Positions 37,731 through 49,029 of a DNA stretch of 64,000 bases are shown here, piece after piece. Every line of letters starts with the position of its first letter. The stretch's first letter is position 1. The stretch is from NCBI GenBank assembly GCA_024036415.1, contig JAMWET010000947.1:547501-611500 (forward strand), given 5' to 3'. The translations under genes were made by a program, and so were the position numbers. Below the pieces are notes generated by a model. The model did not search any database. It was not told where the DNA came from and was given only the letters and a program-made list of their open reading frames with translations. This DNA is from Prochilodus magdalenae (taxonomy: Eukaryota > Chordata > Actinopteri > Characiformes > Prochilodontidae).

Positions 37731-38141
37731 TAGCTTATGTGAAATGGTGAAATGCAGTCCTCAGTGTTGATATTTCTGCCATGTGATTAGCATTCATTCC
37801 AGTCAATTCTACCGTCCTGGAGTGCCATTTCAGCAACTGAGGGACAGATTCTGATTCTGCTTTGTGGTGGTGGTGCCTTGTTTCTGCTGCAGTTTGGGCT
37901 CTGGCTGCAGGAACGATGAGATTGATTATACTGTCAGAGTTGGGCCTCAGGATGGAGTCGTTAGAATCCCATATGTTGCTGTAAATATGGTCCAAGAATG
38001 TTTCCACCATCAGCTGCACATGAGACATTTAAAGGCACATTCTAATGTAAAACTAATAACAATAACAATGATGATAATAATAATAAATATGTTGCACTCT
38101 ATAACGCCTTTCACATACCCAACAATGCTTTACGATTCCCA

Positions 38142-38287
<146 letters not shown>

Positions 38288-38468
38288 CAAGAAATGAAAA
38301 TGTATGAAAAAAGCTTTTAACTGGGCTTTAAAGGCAGAAAGACAGGGAAAAGAGCAAATAAGTGAAGGTAAGGAGTAAGGAGAATGTGGGGCAGCAACAC
38401 CCAGGACCTGCCACCCCTAGAGGAAAGTCTGAACTTAGGAACAGCCAATAAACCACAGTCAGAGGACC

Positions 38469-38708
38469 TTAGCTTTCGAAATGGAGCATGAGGATGTAAG
38501 AGGCTTTAAAGGTCAGTAGCAGGATTTTATTGTGGATCAGTAGCTGATGAATGATGGGGATGATATTCATGGACTTCTTGGTGTGTGCTAAGACTCTGAC
38601 TGCGGAGTCCGGCATGAACTGCAGCGGGTGAAGTGTTTGGGAGGGTAAACCATGGAACAGAGCATTGGAATGATCTAACCTAGATGTAATGAACGCATGA
38701 AGCAACAT
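38469..38708 (-). pseudogene. L2 reverse transcriptase, C-terminal part
   Basis: An open 79-residue frame containing LLHAFITSRLDHSNALFHGL, then LQFMPDSAVRVLAHTKKS and ILLLTFKASYILM. This corresponds to the 'HAFITSRLDYCNSLLYGL...LQ..QNSAARVLT.TK...HI.P' segment at the end of L2-type reverse transcriptases. The catalytic FADD-box region lies in the deleted interval, so no active site is left. Confidence 0.8.
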
Positions 38709-39264
38709 AACAGCATCTTCAGGAGTAACCAGAGGGTGTCTAGCAATACTGCGATTTACTGCGATAAATGCAGATTTTGTCAGAGACTGACGAGAGCAGT
38801 CTCAGTACTGTGATGACAGTGAAAACCTGACCGAAAATTCTCAAAGGGATTATTGGTGTTAAAAATCTTGGGGTTGAGAACTAACAACCCTCACAAGCAT
38901 CTTGGAAACAAATAGTATATTGGAGATTGGTCTGAAGTTTTCCAGAGCTGAGCTGTCAAGGCCCAGCTTTTTAATTATGGGAGTAACAGCAGCCATATTC
39001 AGGGGATGGGAGAGAGACAGAGCTTCAGGAGTGAGGTTGGAGCAGGATCAAGTTGACAAGATGATTTTATCCTGGAAAAAATCTAGAAAAAAAGGTACAA
39101 GTTTCAGGAGAGGGTAAAATCACAAGAGTGGCAGGTTGAAGTCATTTACTGACTACTGACTATGGAAACAGTTGTTCAGGATCATGGCCAGATCCATTGA
39201 TTAATTGTGAGTAGTAGTCAGAGCGAGCAGCATTTAATGCAGGCTTATGTTTGTGCATATGATC

Positions 39265-39477
39265 TCAGTAGGCTTGAGAATGTACATGTAGGCCAGTCTT
39301 TTTGTAGAGGTGCTCAAGGTGTCTGCAAGTGATTTTCAAAGTCTGAAACTCAGAGGTAAACCATGGAGAGGAGTAAATGGAAGGGACAGTTCTGGTCTTA
39401 AGAGAAGCTAGAGTGTCAAGAATGGCAGAGAGACTCATTATAAAGAGAGACAGCATCATCAGCAGCGGAACGCTCAC
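39265..39477 (-). pseudogene. L2 linker between endonuclease and reverse transcriptase
   Basis: It reads SAILDTLASLKTRTVPSIYS, SPWFTSEFQTLK and RHLEHLYKKTGLHVHSQAY, matching the 'LD..AP.KTRTV...PWFT..L...K...R.LER.YKKTGL..H' linker of L2 LINEs. Confidence 0.8.
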
Positions 39478-39754
39478 AGATCATAGAAAGAGCGGAGGAC
39501 TCCAGAAGGGCAGAGCAAGACACAGGATCTACAGCAGCCACATTACGAAAAGAGACAGAGGTTGAAGAGCGAGACTTAGAATTGGGGAGACAAAGGTCCG
39601 CAGTAATAAATTTGTGATCTGAAACATCAACACAAATGCCAGAAATCCCATTTACAGTACAACCAGCAGAGCAGATCAGATCAAGAATATGCCTATGCTT
39701 GTGGGTAAAAGTTTCGGTGTTTGGTAAATCAGCAACAGTATTACTGTTGTGCAT
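39416..39754 (-). pseudogene. L2 endonuclease, C-terminal half
   Basis: It reads DLPNTETFTHKHRHILDLIC and, further on, VSDHKFITADLCLP. The SDH motif is the catalytic Asp-His of the AP-endonuclease fold. It is in a different frame from the N-terminal half, so a frameshift lies near 39,700-39,780. Confidence 0.8.
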
Positions 39755-40131
39755 CCAAACATCTTCAGAGTCATATACTTAAACGTAGACACCTCATGTA
39801 ATGTACAAAAGTTCATTTTTACACATTCATGAAAAATGACAGCTTGCCCACCACGTCTTCCTGCTAGCATGGGAGCACAGAAGTAACTAAACCCAGGTGG
39901 GGCTGCCTCATTAAGAAGCATAAAATCACCTGGTGCTTGCCAGGTTTCAGTTAGAAAGAGCAAGTCCAGATGGTATTGGCCTCTGAGTTCATTAAGCAGT
40001 GTAGATTTGTAGGTAAGAGAATGACAGTTAAACAGCCCTAGATTAAGGAGGAGGGACGCGGCAGGTCTGTAGCTTGTCGGACTAAGCATAAAACACCAAC
40101 ACCAACTCCTCAGCTGAATTTGGAAAAGCAC
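39676..40131 (-). pseudogene. L2 endonuclease, N-terminal half
   Basis: It reads LRGQYHLDLLFLTETWQAPG, then APPGFSYFCAP and RRGGQAVIFHECVK. The LTETW motif holds the metal-binding Glu of LINE AP-endonucleases, and GRGGG-type wording follows it as expected. The last part of the frame (after about 39780) runs out of frame with the rest of the domain. Confidence 0.8.
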
Positions 40132-40904
40132 TTCCTATATCCACGACCATTAGTTCAAATGGTGGGGATGCTGGCTTCCAACATCTGGTATAACATTGGT
40201 CTAGGTCTTGAACCACGATGGACGTAGCGGGGGCGGCGAACCAGGCCGAGTGAATGGCAGTAGTTGTAAATTGAGGAGTCAAGGCGGTATTAAGAGCAGA
40301 GAGAAGATTTCATCAGGAGTATAAACAATTGAGTCCTGGACTACGATCAGTAAGAGCACTGACTGCTGAGCCAACGCCACCAAAGGCAAAATGGGAAAAA
40401 GGCAGATAATTAAAAAAAAAAAAAAAACAGGAGTCCAGGACACGTGGTCTGCAGCCAAACTCCCAGCCACTGGTGTTAATGCAAGGCTTAACTACATTAG
40501 CCAAACACACCAACCCGCCACCTGTTAGCCAACTCAGAGACTGCAGCAGAACGAGAGACAGAGTAGCAAGAAGCCAGGTGAATGAACATAAACCAGTAGG
40601 CCAGCTAAGCGTGTACAACGGAACAAGAGACTGATAACAAGCAACCGAGTGCATGAGTTAACTCACTTACCAGAGTTGCAGCTGCTAGCGGTGTGGGAAT
40701 GGGAAGAGGGTTTGCAGCAGCCTACAGCAGTAGGCAACCAGCAGGAGAGAGCAGCAAGCAGACAATGGGACTGTAGATGATGAGATGATGAAGAGCAGTA
40801 GCAAGCAGCCAACAGTAGTCACAGAAGCCAGTAAGGAGGAAGTAAGCAATCAGATCCAATACACATCCAAAGGTTCAAAATAAGTTCAGTGAGAAGCAGC
40901 AGCT

Positions 40905-41870
40905 CAGGTGCGCACTGTGTTCTCTCACCAGAACCGGAAGTAATGGTCAAAAGGGCCATTAGGTTTTTTTCTCTCAGCAATGTTCTTTCACTACAGTACC
41001 CAGCCTGCATTGTGCATACATGTCACACCATAGGAATCCTTGCAGTGGTCAATCAGTTCTGACTGCTTGTCTGGCCACTGATCAATAAGCCTGTGGTATA
41101 TAGAGTTTAGTCTCGCTCAACAAAAAGAGAATTTTTTTGTGTCTTTGTATGCAATTAATTATCCCATCATAATCTGATTTCTGCAGTTATCTGATTAGTC
41201 AAGTGGTCATGTCAGCAGTGTACTTATGTTTAAGGCCTAGAAATCCAGTTAAGAGATCTGGTAAAAAGAGCAGGATTTTAGCTCAGTTATTTGGTTGCTC
41301 AGTGCATGTACCCTCACTCTGATTTCTTTCAGATTTCTCTTTCTGCATATGCGCAAAAACAGACTGTTATACTGTAAATAAGCAAAAAGCGTTTAGCACG
41401 GCACCCGTTAAACGAAAACAAACCTCTGAAATGAACTACATGCGTTACGAGAAGTTATATGTTCCTCATCGTCTACATTTCTATTGAAATCAGTTTCTAT
41501 TTCTATTGAAATAGAGTTGGACCAGGCTGTGAGAATAGCTTCTTATGGATTTGATGTATCTGTAGCTTTATCACTTGTTACCCTTGATTCCAACACAAAC
41601 TCTATGGCTTTTCTCAACTGGTTCACTGGAGTAACTGAAACTGACATGTTTATCCAATGCTGCTCTCATTTGGCAGTGAGCTGCTCCACAAAGCCATTCT
41701 ATGATATCTGTTTCTACAGCATCATACTTACTAGGATTATTAGTACTTCAGCTACTCCCTCTGTAGGAGCCTTATGCTTATGGCTGCTACCTCGAGATCC
41801 AGCTACAACAGAATCTCATGTTAGGACTTGACTGTGGAGGCAGCACAAACATTAATGAAAACTCGACAAG
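40905..41870. other. Unassigned sequence between two transposons
   Basis: The part 41180-41420 (AATCTGATTTCTGCAGTTAT, CTGATTAGTCAAGTGGTCAT) has wording of an old fish interspersed repeat, unassigned. The plus frame 41484-41831 (115 residues) shows no domain and is probably fortuitous. Confidence 0.3.
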
Positions 41871-41949
41871 ATAATAAATGCATGAGGTAGCTTTTAATCT
41901 CATACAAGACAGGAGCAAAAGCCAGAGGGTTTAGTCTGAGTTTTATTTT

Positions 41950-43010
41950 ACAATAAAAATATCCAGGCAAATACAAGACAAAAATAAAAAGTCTTTATTT
42001 CTCGAATCCTCTGCTCTTACTATGGCTGCAGTCATACACCGAGTTTTGCATTGTTCTCTGAAAAAAGGATACAGGTTATGAGGAACAATAATCTTCCTAA
42101 TGGTTCCTAATGGTGTCCTGTGATAACCCATCCCATACAGCTTGAATATTCTCACACAGCTCCTGCAGATTTTGCGTTAAGGGTTGAATGTTGATAGGGT
42201 GTCCAGCAGCAGCCCACACATTTTTAATAAGGGCTAGGTCTGGCAATGCAGCTTGCTATGGCTTAATATCTGTGTCTTCAAGGCCATCACTTAAGACAAC
42301 AGCAGTATGCGGACAAACATTGTCCTGTTGGAATACTGCACTGGAGTGTGCATTCAGAATGGTAGGGTCACTGGTTGCAGACCCTCATACTGTAACATAA
42401 CATTCAAAATCAAAGTGCCATCAAAGTACCTGTAATGAGGACCAGAGGTGACCTGGCATCGTATATAATTGTGCCCCACACTGTGACACCGGGCTTTCTG
42501 GACATGGGACGTGTGACAGCAAACCTCCACATCTTGGCGCTGACCATGGTGCCTCCACACATGGATTCATTGCTTGTCTCCACCAAGACAAAAGCGGGAC
42601 TCATCACAGAAGACGACCTGCTTCCATTCTGAGTCACTTCATAACAGCCTGGCATGACACCATAGCAGTCTTTGGCAATGTTGATGTGGTGTTACTGTTA
42701 GCCATCGTAACAGTCTATGTGCATGTAGTCCTGCATCATACAGCCATCTGCCAGTGGTCCTGGCGCTAACAGAAAGATTCACGGATGGACTCTGAAGTGT
42801 GTTTCTTTTACCCACTACTGCCAACAAGGTGCTGTGGCAATATACACATGGCTGTAATGGAACGCAATATGTTGATAAGACCATCCCGCTTCCCAGAGCC
42901 CTGCGTTGTGACCCCTTTCCAACTGCTTGAATTGTTTTGGAAATCTTTTCTAAAGCATAATTCACTCGCAAAGGATGCTACCAACACAACAGCATGAGTT
43001 AGAATGGAAA
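41950..43010 (-). pseudogene. Tc1-like transposase, near full length, catalytic Glu changed
   Basis: On the minus strand the parts appear in order: an N-terminal helix-turn-helix region (about 42970-42640, frames with FRKDFQNNSS and SARTTGRWLYDAGLHA); the first catalytic Asp in DESRFCLGGDKQ (about 42610-42570); a body with HVWRHHGQRQDVEV; the second Asp in FQQDNVCPHTA (about 42334-42302); then PDLALIKNVW (about 42241-42212), where the Glu of the usual PIENLW motif is replaced by Lys (codon 42223-42225); and a C-terminus with ENIQAVWDGLSQDTIRN. Several frameshifts and stops are present. It could not transpose. Confidence 0.8.
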
Positions 43011-43029
43011 GCACGTGCAACAGGGCAAC

Positions 43030-44090
43030 CTTATATAGTCAGTCAGGTACAGCCCACATCTTTTCATAATGTATTTGCATCATGTATAGTTTTTCTCACT
43101 TATTTTGTTAAAAACATATTTGGTTCATTTAAAAGAAGAGAACAATAACTAACTCACCTCCCCACCACCACAATGATGCTGCTCTGACAGAAATCTGTTC
43201 TTGTTGGCAAGTTGCCAGGATGCATTAACTAGTATTTGACTTGGATCAAGGGTACATACAAGTGTTTTAACTGTGCTTGGTGCTTGTTTTCTGTGATACT
43301 GGAACTAATTTTGAACAGTGGAAGGTGATGTCACATGAATGCATGGGAACACAGGACCACACAAGAACTGATTCTTGAGAAAGACTGAATGTTACTGATG
43401 AGGTTGCCACTCATCCCAGTTTTCCATTAAATGTCATTGGTTTTTGTGTGCTCTCTCAGGAAACATATTACATTTTCTAGGACACTAAATATCCTGGATT
43501 TTATTAGATTAAGAAAAGTTTATATCTTAATGTAATATCTTATTTTTGTTATTTTAAGAACATTAGTTTAAAGCCTATCCAGTAAGTGCATAAAGCACAT
43601 TGTTTAGGCCTATGAATGCCTCTAGATTAAGCACAGAAAGTGCTTGTAAGTGTGTGTATGTGTGTATATTTGGTGCCAACAGCGTGAATCCATGGACCCA
43701 ACCTCCTTTCTGCTGATGGTCTAGGCTGTTAATGGAGATATAATGGGGTAGAGAATTTTTCCTCACAAGCTTTGAGCCTGTTTATACACATCAATCCAGC
43801 GTATCCCTTTATAACCACAATATACCACCTTCTAATGACTACTGTTTCAGCATATTAATATACCATCTCACAAATTCACCTCAAACTGGCTTTATGAACA
43901 TGAAAATTAATGTTCTTTAGTGACCTTCCCATTTACCAGACCTGACAAAACATAAGAAAACACTTTAGGGTTGTGGTGGAATGGGATTTTGCAGCATGAA
44001 AGCACTCATGAACAGCCTGCGTTAAGTGCATGATGCAGCCATGCTAGCATGGGCCAGAATCTGTATCAATAACCTTTTCAACATCCAGTG
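43030..44090. other. Unassigned non-coding stretch
   Basis: No gene can be supported. A possible fragment at 43405-43500 (GGTTGCCACTCATCCC) may be related to the repeat at 8430-8530. Confidence 0.35.
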
Positions 44091-44191
44091 GAATCCATGC
44101 CATAAAGAATTTTAGCTGTTCTGATAGTGTTCCCAGTAAAGTTCCTTATCTTTTGTATTGGATTGAAAATTATATATCTGTTTAACATAGA

Positions 44192-44242
44192 CCATCAAGA
44201 AAAAAAAGGAAAGAAAGAAAGAAAGAAAGAAAGAAAGAAGGA

Positions 44243-44314
<72 letters not shown>

Positions 44315-44322
44315 ATGAAGGA

Positions 44323-44374
<52 letters not shown>

Positions 44375-44437
44375 AGCAAAGAAAAAAGAAAGAAAGAAAG
44401 AAAGAATTAAAGAAAGAAAGAAGCAAAGAAAGAAAGT

Positions 44438-44477
<40 letters not shown>

Positions 44478-44652
44478 AAAAAAAGAAAGAAAGAAAGAAA
44501 GAAAGAAAAAAAAGAAAGAAAGAAAGAAAGAAAGAAGGAAAGAAGGAAAGAAAGAAAGAAAGAAAGAATAGAAAGAATAGAAAGAAAGAAAGAAAGAATG
44601 AAAGAAAGAAAGAAAGAAAGAAGGAAAGAAAGAAGGAAAGAAAGAAAGAAAT
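44192..44652. repeat. (GAAA)n microsatellite, ~460 bp
   Basis: GAAA tetranucleotides with scattered GGAAA, GCAAA, AATAG and poly-A interruptions. All purine on the plus strand for nearly its whole length. The Phe/Leu/Ser frames on the minus strand (44112-44678 and others) and the Lys/Glu frame on the plus strand are its translations. Confidence 0.98.
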
Positions 44653-44879
44653 ATTACCAATTTCACACCAATATTCACACAAATTGTGTGCTGAACCAGT
44701 CAGACATGCTTTTCAGTAGGAGTGCAGGGCTGCAGACACTCCTGAGTTCGTCAAGACGACCTTGTTAATATTCGGGTGGTGACAGTGCGTCTGTGTGGGT
44801 ATGTGCACATCAGTCTCTCATCTATAACACGCTTTAAAGATTCCAAATAACTAACTCTCTGCCCTGTGGTCTATCCACT

Positions 44880-45330
44880 ACTCACTCACACACACTCATA
44901 AAACACACGTCTCTCCTTCATTAGCTCTTAGCTGCACTGTGTCAAACGATCCTATTTAGCAATTAGCACCTCATTTTCACAGCTTATCAAAGAGTGACGC
45001 AATCAAACTGATACTCATCTCACAGACTTCACCCCCCTCTCTCCCGCTCTCTCTTTCTCCTTCGTACTGTTACTTTTCTCTATGTTCAATCGAAATCGAG
45101 CCAGAGCATTAAATAGAAAAGAATTAAACAATAAGTTAGAGTGCGTGAAAGAGGAACACATTTTCTGCTTCATGAATTATAATTCTTTCCTGATTGATTT
45201 TATGAGCACATTTAACAGCAAATTACATGCAGCAGATTCAGCCCTAAACAGAAATGTGGTTATAGTGCATGGTCAAAATATCCCACATATTCTCTTCAGA
45301 ACAGCCTAAACATCTTTATACAGAGAAACT
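44880..45330. promoter_or_regulatory. Candidate conserved non-coding block 5
   Basis: Complex unique sequence with several AT-rich cores (AGCAATTAGCACCTCATTTT, CACAGCTTATCAAAGAGTGA, CATGAATTATAATTCTTTCC) and no repeat wording apart from a short CT patch. The plus frame 45082-45309 shows no domain. It is placed between a GAAA tract and a SINE. The function is not known. Confidence 0.33.
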
Positions 45331-45361
45331 AAAGTGACAACACAGCCCTGTTTGCAGTCTG

Positions 45362-45462
45362 ACAGTAATGACAATAATAATAACCGTCATAATAATGACA
45401 GTTACATTATTACTAACAACAACAACAGAAACAACAATAACAACCATAATAATAATAACCTT
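45362..45462. repeat. Imperfect AAT/AAC triplet tract
   Basis: Mixed ATA, ACA and CAA triplets immediately upstream of the SINE. It may have formed from an A-rich insertion target or tail. Confidence 0.8.
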
Positions 45463-45468
45463 TATATC

Positions 45469-45688
45469 GGTTGGTGTAGCTCAGCGGATAACACCACTGC
45501 CTGCCAGAGAGCCACCACCACATGTGGGAGACTGGGGTTCGAATCCCAGTCTGGGTGACTATGCTGTGCTACACCAATAAGAGTCCGTGGGCAAGACTCC
45601 TAACACTACATTGGCCTCCCTGTAATATGATTAACCCTGTAAGTCGCTCTGGATAAGAGCGTCAGCTGAATGCTGTAAATGTATATAT
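45469..45688 (+). mobile_element. tRNA-derived SINE with L2-type tail
   Basis: The head carries an intact A box, TAGCTCAGCGG (45477-45487), and an intact B box, GGTTCGAATCC (45536-45546), inside a perfect 5-bp T-stem (CTGGG/CCCAG). The acceptor stem is not closed, so this is not a working tRNA. The 3' end GTAAGTCGCTCTGGATAAGA, then GCGTCAGCTGAATGCTGTAAA, is the tail shared by many fish SINEs with L2-type LINEs, which supply their reverse transcriptase. With both promoter boxes intact, this is the best preserved SINE in the window. Confidence 0.88.
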
Positions 45689-45824
45689 TGACTCATACAA
45701 TATTTCTTCTTTACTATATTCACTTTTATTGGTACGTATTTGAACACAGTTTGGCTTTAAACAGTTTTCTTTGGTGTCTCAGACTTTTCCAATATACGGG
45801 TAGTGTTTCTTTCCCAGTCTTGTT

Positions 45825-46070
45825 GGAACATCACCTCAGGAGGCTCCTAATGAAGCTGCTCGAGAGACTGATCAAGCTACATCAAAACAAAAGAGGACTA
45901 CTTTCTAAAATGACTCAGAATAGAAGATCGTCTTGATTTGAACACGTTTTGTTCTCCGGGTTTTTCCATCTGGTTATTTCACACTTTTGACTTTTTTTAC
46001 TATTATTCTGAAACATGGGAAAAAGATAAAATAAGTAAAGCCCCTCTATGAGTAGATGTTCCCAGGTGAG
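45825..46070 (+). mobile_element. 3' end of a Tc1-like element
   Basis: AGGCTCCTAATGAAGCTGCT, then CTGATCAAGCTACATC, matches the place where fish Tc1 elements encode their last residues (…HEAxER…). After it come TTATTTCACACTTTTGACTT and CTATTATTCTGAAACATGGG, like the conserved 3' untranslated part ending in GAGTAGGTGTTC (here GAGTAGATGTTC at about 46051). Only the 3' 250 bp is present. Confidence 0.5.
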
Positions 46071-46599
46071 TAACTGGGGTGAATGGTAAGATGGATAGGG
46101 CATAACTGCTTCACTACTGTACTTACAATACAGTTTATGGAGGTCATTTACTGTGCATATGTGCATTTTTAGATGAAATGAGTGAACTGAGACCATGTCC
46201 ATTAGGCATTAACTTTCAATGAATATTAAATATACAGTAGGTCATAGATATAATATTAAATTTAATTGGAGATACTCTGAATAAAATATATCTCTCTCCA
46301 GATGAACTCTTTCTTATCAGGTTTGTATTGTAGAAATACTTCTTCCACTATATTGCATATTTTATGTGCTTGTGTGCTGCTTGTATTAGAAGTCATCTTG
46401 CACACTTATGTGTGATGAGGACTGACAGACTGACAGTGTCTGCAGGGCATGACCGCAGTGTGTATGTGGGTGTTGTGGGTAATGATATCCCAAAATAGCC
46501 TAAATAATATGCTTTTTTATTTGTCTTATGTAACACAACGACTATGCAAACAATGATCTGTGCTTTTTAATTGCTCTATGTTTTACAAGGCTAACTGAG

Positions 46600-46880
46600 A
46601 CATTGTTTATGGAGTCCAGAGTTCGATTCTGATGCCAGTTGCTATTTAGAGCCAGAGTACGATTAGCTGTGCTGTCACTGGATAGGAAGAATGTCAGGGT
46701 GTTCATCACTCACAGTAGCAAATGCTAGTTAAGCAAGGCATCTGATAAATCATGTATACAGACTTAAGCACTCTCCTCCAAGTGTGGATAACAGAACTCA
46801 GAAAGATGTAGTAGTGTATGTCAGCCAAGAATTGGTGGCACAGCACTTATGGCTTCAGCACAAAGGCAAGAACAACACAG
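46600..46880 (+). mobile_element. Possible degenerate SINE
   Basis: A B-box-like AGTTCGATTCTG (about 46620) is followed by GATTAGCTGTGCTGTCACTG, then GATAGGAAGAATGTCAGGG, in the order seen in a fish SINE body. The A box is not recognisable. Confidence 0.35.
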
Positions 46881-47229
46881 TTAACATTCCAGTTTACATA
46901 GTAAGTAATCAAGAATTGTCCAAAAGCACAAAACAGTCACAGTCATTTTAATGCATGGTTAGGGTTAGAAGAATGAATTATTTAAAGCCCCCTTAGCAAT
47001 TGACACACTTGATAAATATGAAACAATAAAACACTTGAATTGTTTTCATTGTGAACTTACACTGAATACATTTGACATTCTTGATAAATAAAGTGGTATG
47101 AAAATGGTATCTGCCTTCTCCTGGATTCCTCTGTTTCTGCATTTTGCCATGCGTTATGATTTCAAATCCTATTTGTAGGATTAATTTTAATATAACCCAT
47201 TAGATTAGACATCCTGCAACACCTGTATC

Positions 47230-47790
47230 ACCTATGTGAAAAAGTAACTGCCCTCTAAATTTAATAGCTGGTTATACCACATTTAGCAGCAACAACTGCT
47301 AACCAAATATCACATTGTCAGTTATAGTAAGTTTTCCTGTTCCACGCCATGACACTACAGCCACCACCGACTCTTAGCATCATGTTCTATTGTGGAATGT
47401 GTGCTGTGTTGTTTCACACCAGCTATGGCAAAAAACTATTCCAAAAGCTAGGTTTCTCATGGTTAGCAGTAGTGTTACTTCTCAACTCTCTCATGGAGTT
47501 CATTTTCATCCAGGGTCTTTTTTAAATAGTAGATTCACAAACACTGACCTTATCTGAGGCAAGTCAGGTCTGCAGTTTCTAAAACGGTCGTCTGGGTTCT
47601 TTTGTGACTTCCTGAATTAGTCATGGCTGTGCTTTAGGAGGAATTTGTGGTAGGCCACCCACTTACAGATAGACTCACCACTGTTCCAAGCTTCGTGGAT
47701 AATGGCTCTGACTGGAGTTCTAGAGGCTAAGAGGCTAAGGCCCCTTTACAGACTGATATCTTTCAGCAAGTTTCTTTCTCATCCTTAGAA
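47230..47790 (-). pseudogene. Tc1-like relic, N-terminal region on minus strand
   Basis: The left end TATGTGAAAAAGTAACTGCC, then TTAGCAGCAACAACTGC, is the known end of one Tc1 subfamily. On the minus strand 47720-47640 reads RTPVRAIIHEAWNSGESICK, matching the 'TVRAIIHKW' segment after the first helix-turn-helix. The middle, with the catalytic residues, is largely absent. Confidence 0.6.
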
Positions 47791-47879
47791 AGTCCTGTGA
47801 TCAAGATCTAACCGAAATATACTTTCATTTATATAAGACCTGTTTAAAGCTGCTTCAGATGATAAGCACATCATTTGGA

Positions 47880-48280
47880 AGGCTGGCCAGAAATCAGACC
47901 TGTGCAATCCCAGTGGGAAGTACGGTGGTAGATCTGTGATGTTGTCAGGCTGTTAGGACACACAACAACACGGTCTTCACTGAATAAGCAATTGTAGAGT
48001 CATGCCAGAAGACCAAGACTGAGTCATGGTTGGATCATCCAGCATAACAGTGATCTAAAGCGTACTACAAATCCTACATTAAACGTGTCACTGAATCAGA
48101 AATCCTGCTTTAGCACTGGCCATTCCAATTTCCTGACATAAACCCCACTGTAAACCTTCAAGGTGAGATGAAATGCCCACAAGCAAGGATATGGGGTGCT
48201 TTCCTACAGAAGAATGCTCTCAAATCCCTTTATATGTGTTCCCTCTCCTCCCCTTGTATAAGTGAAGATGCAGTGCAGCT
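47880..48280 (+). pseudogene. Tc1-like relic, catalytic region on plus strand
   Basis: The plus strand reads SYIKRVTESEILL, then HWPFQFPDINPTVNLQGEMK (about 48117-48178). This is the DDE region of Tc1 transposases, where WPSQSPDLNPIENLWGxxK is usual. Val stands where the catalytic Glu should be, and Gln replaces the Trp. It is opposite in strand to the adjacent relic at 47230-47790, so two insertions are present. Confidence 0.6.
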
Positions 48281-48539
48281 ATCTTTGCAGTGAAGGGCGG
48301 ACAAAGGGTAGACCACATCCCTTTAAATACTGCTCAATTAACCGAAAAAAGGAATAGGATTAAACATTTAACTCATTAAACTACACACTGACTTAATTAC
48401 AATGATTTTCTTCCAAAAGAAATGAATATTGTGAGAGGAAGAAAGGGTTCCAAATGATGAAGACACTAGTTTACTTTGGCTTTGTTTACCTGGATTCTTT
48501 GGTCGGTAGGTAGATTTTGCCCTGTTATTGTGTTCATGC

Positions 48540-48858
48540 CACTTCAGTGGTAACAACTGAAAAGTTTTAAAGGACCATTTCACTCATTGTCCAATTTTAT
48601 CAGCTCCAATTATTATATAGTAGGTATTATATGGGTGGTCGATCACTCTCAGCACTGCAGTGACACTGATGTGGTGGTGGTGTGTCTGGATCAGACATAG
48701 TAAAAAAAAAAGGTCATGGGGGCTAACAAAGTATGCAAAGAAACAGATACAGTTTGTAATTGTAGAACTACAAAGTGCACCTGTGTGGTAAGTGGAGCTG
48801 ATGAAATGGATAGAGTGTAGACACACTGAGGTGGTTTTAATGTTATGGTTGATTGGTG
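48540..48858. mobile_element. Palindromic miniature transposon
   Basis: The right arm ends GGTTTTAATGTTATGGTTGA then TTGGTG (48858). An inner pair of arms is clear: TTTTATCAGCTCCA near 48595-48608 and TGGAGCTGATGAAA near 48793-48806. The middle words CAGCACTGCAGTGACACTGA and TAATTGTAGAACTACAAAGTG are those of a frequent fish element with very long inverted ends. The outer left arm is decayed. It carries no transposase. Confidence 0.6.
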
Positions 48859-48990
48859 TATGCCAAAGAAAAATGTGTGCTTTCTGCACAGAACAGCCAA
48901 GTGGACGGAAAAAGAGTAGAAGAAGCTGTGGCTAAAAAAAAACAAGGGGTCAGCGGGGCTTATACATACTGCAACGTGAACTTGAGGAGA

Positions 48991-49029
48991 ATACATACAT
49001 ACATACATACATACATACATACATACATA
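48991..49029. repeat. (TACA)n microsatellite
   Basis: About ten TACA units ending exactly at the TA target site of the next transposon. The frames with Met-Tyr-Val-Cys repeats on the minus strand are its translation. Confidence 0.95.

Noticed and set aside
41484..41831. 115-residue plus-strand frame beside the Tc1 relic
   Set aside because: No domain, no splice signals of note, and it lies between two decayed transposons.
44112..44678. 188-residue Phe/Leu/Ser frame
   Set aside because: Translation of the GAAA tract read on the minus strand.
45469..45560. Functional tRNA gene
   Set aside because: Both promoter boxes and a perfect T-stem are present, but the acceptor stem does not close and a SINE body with an L2-type tail follows.
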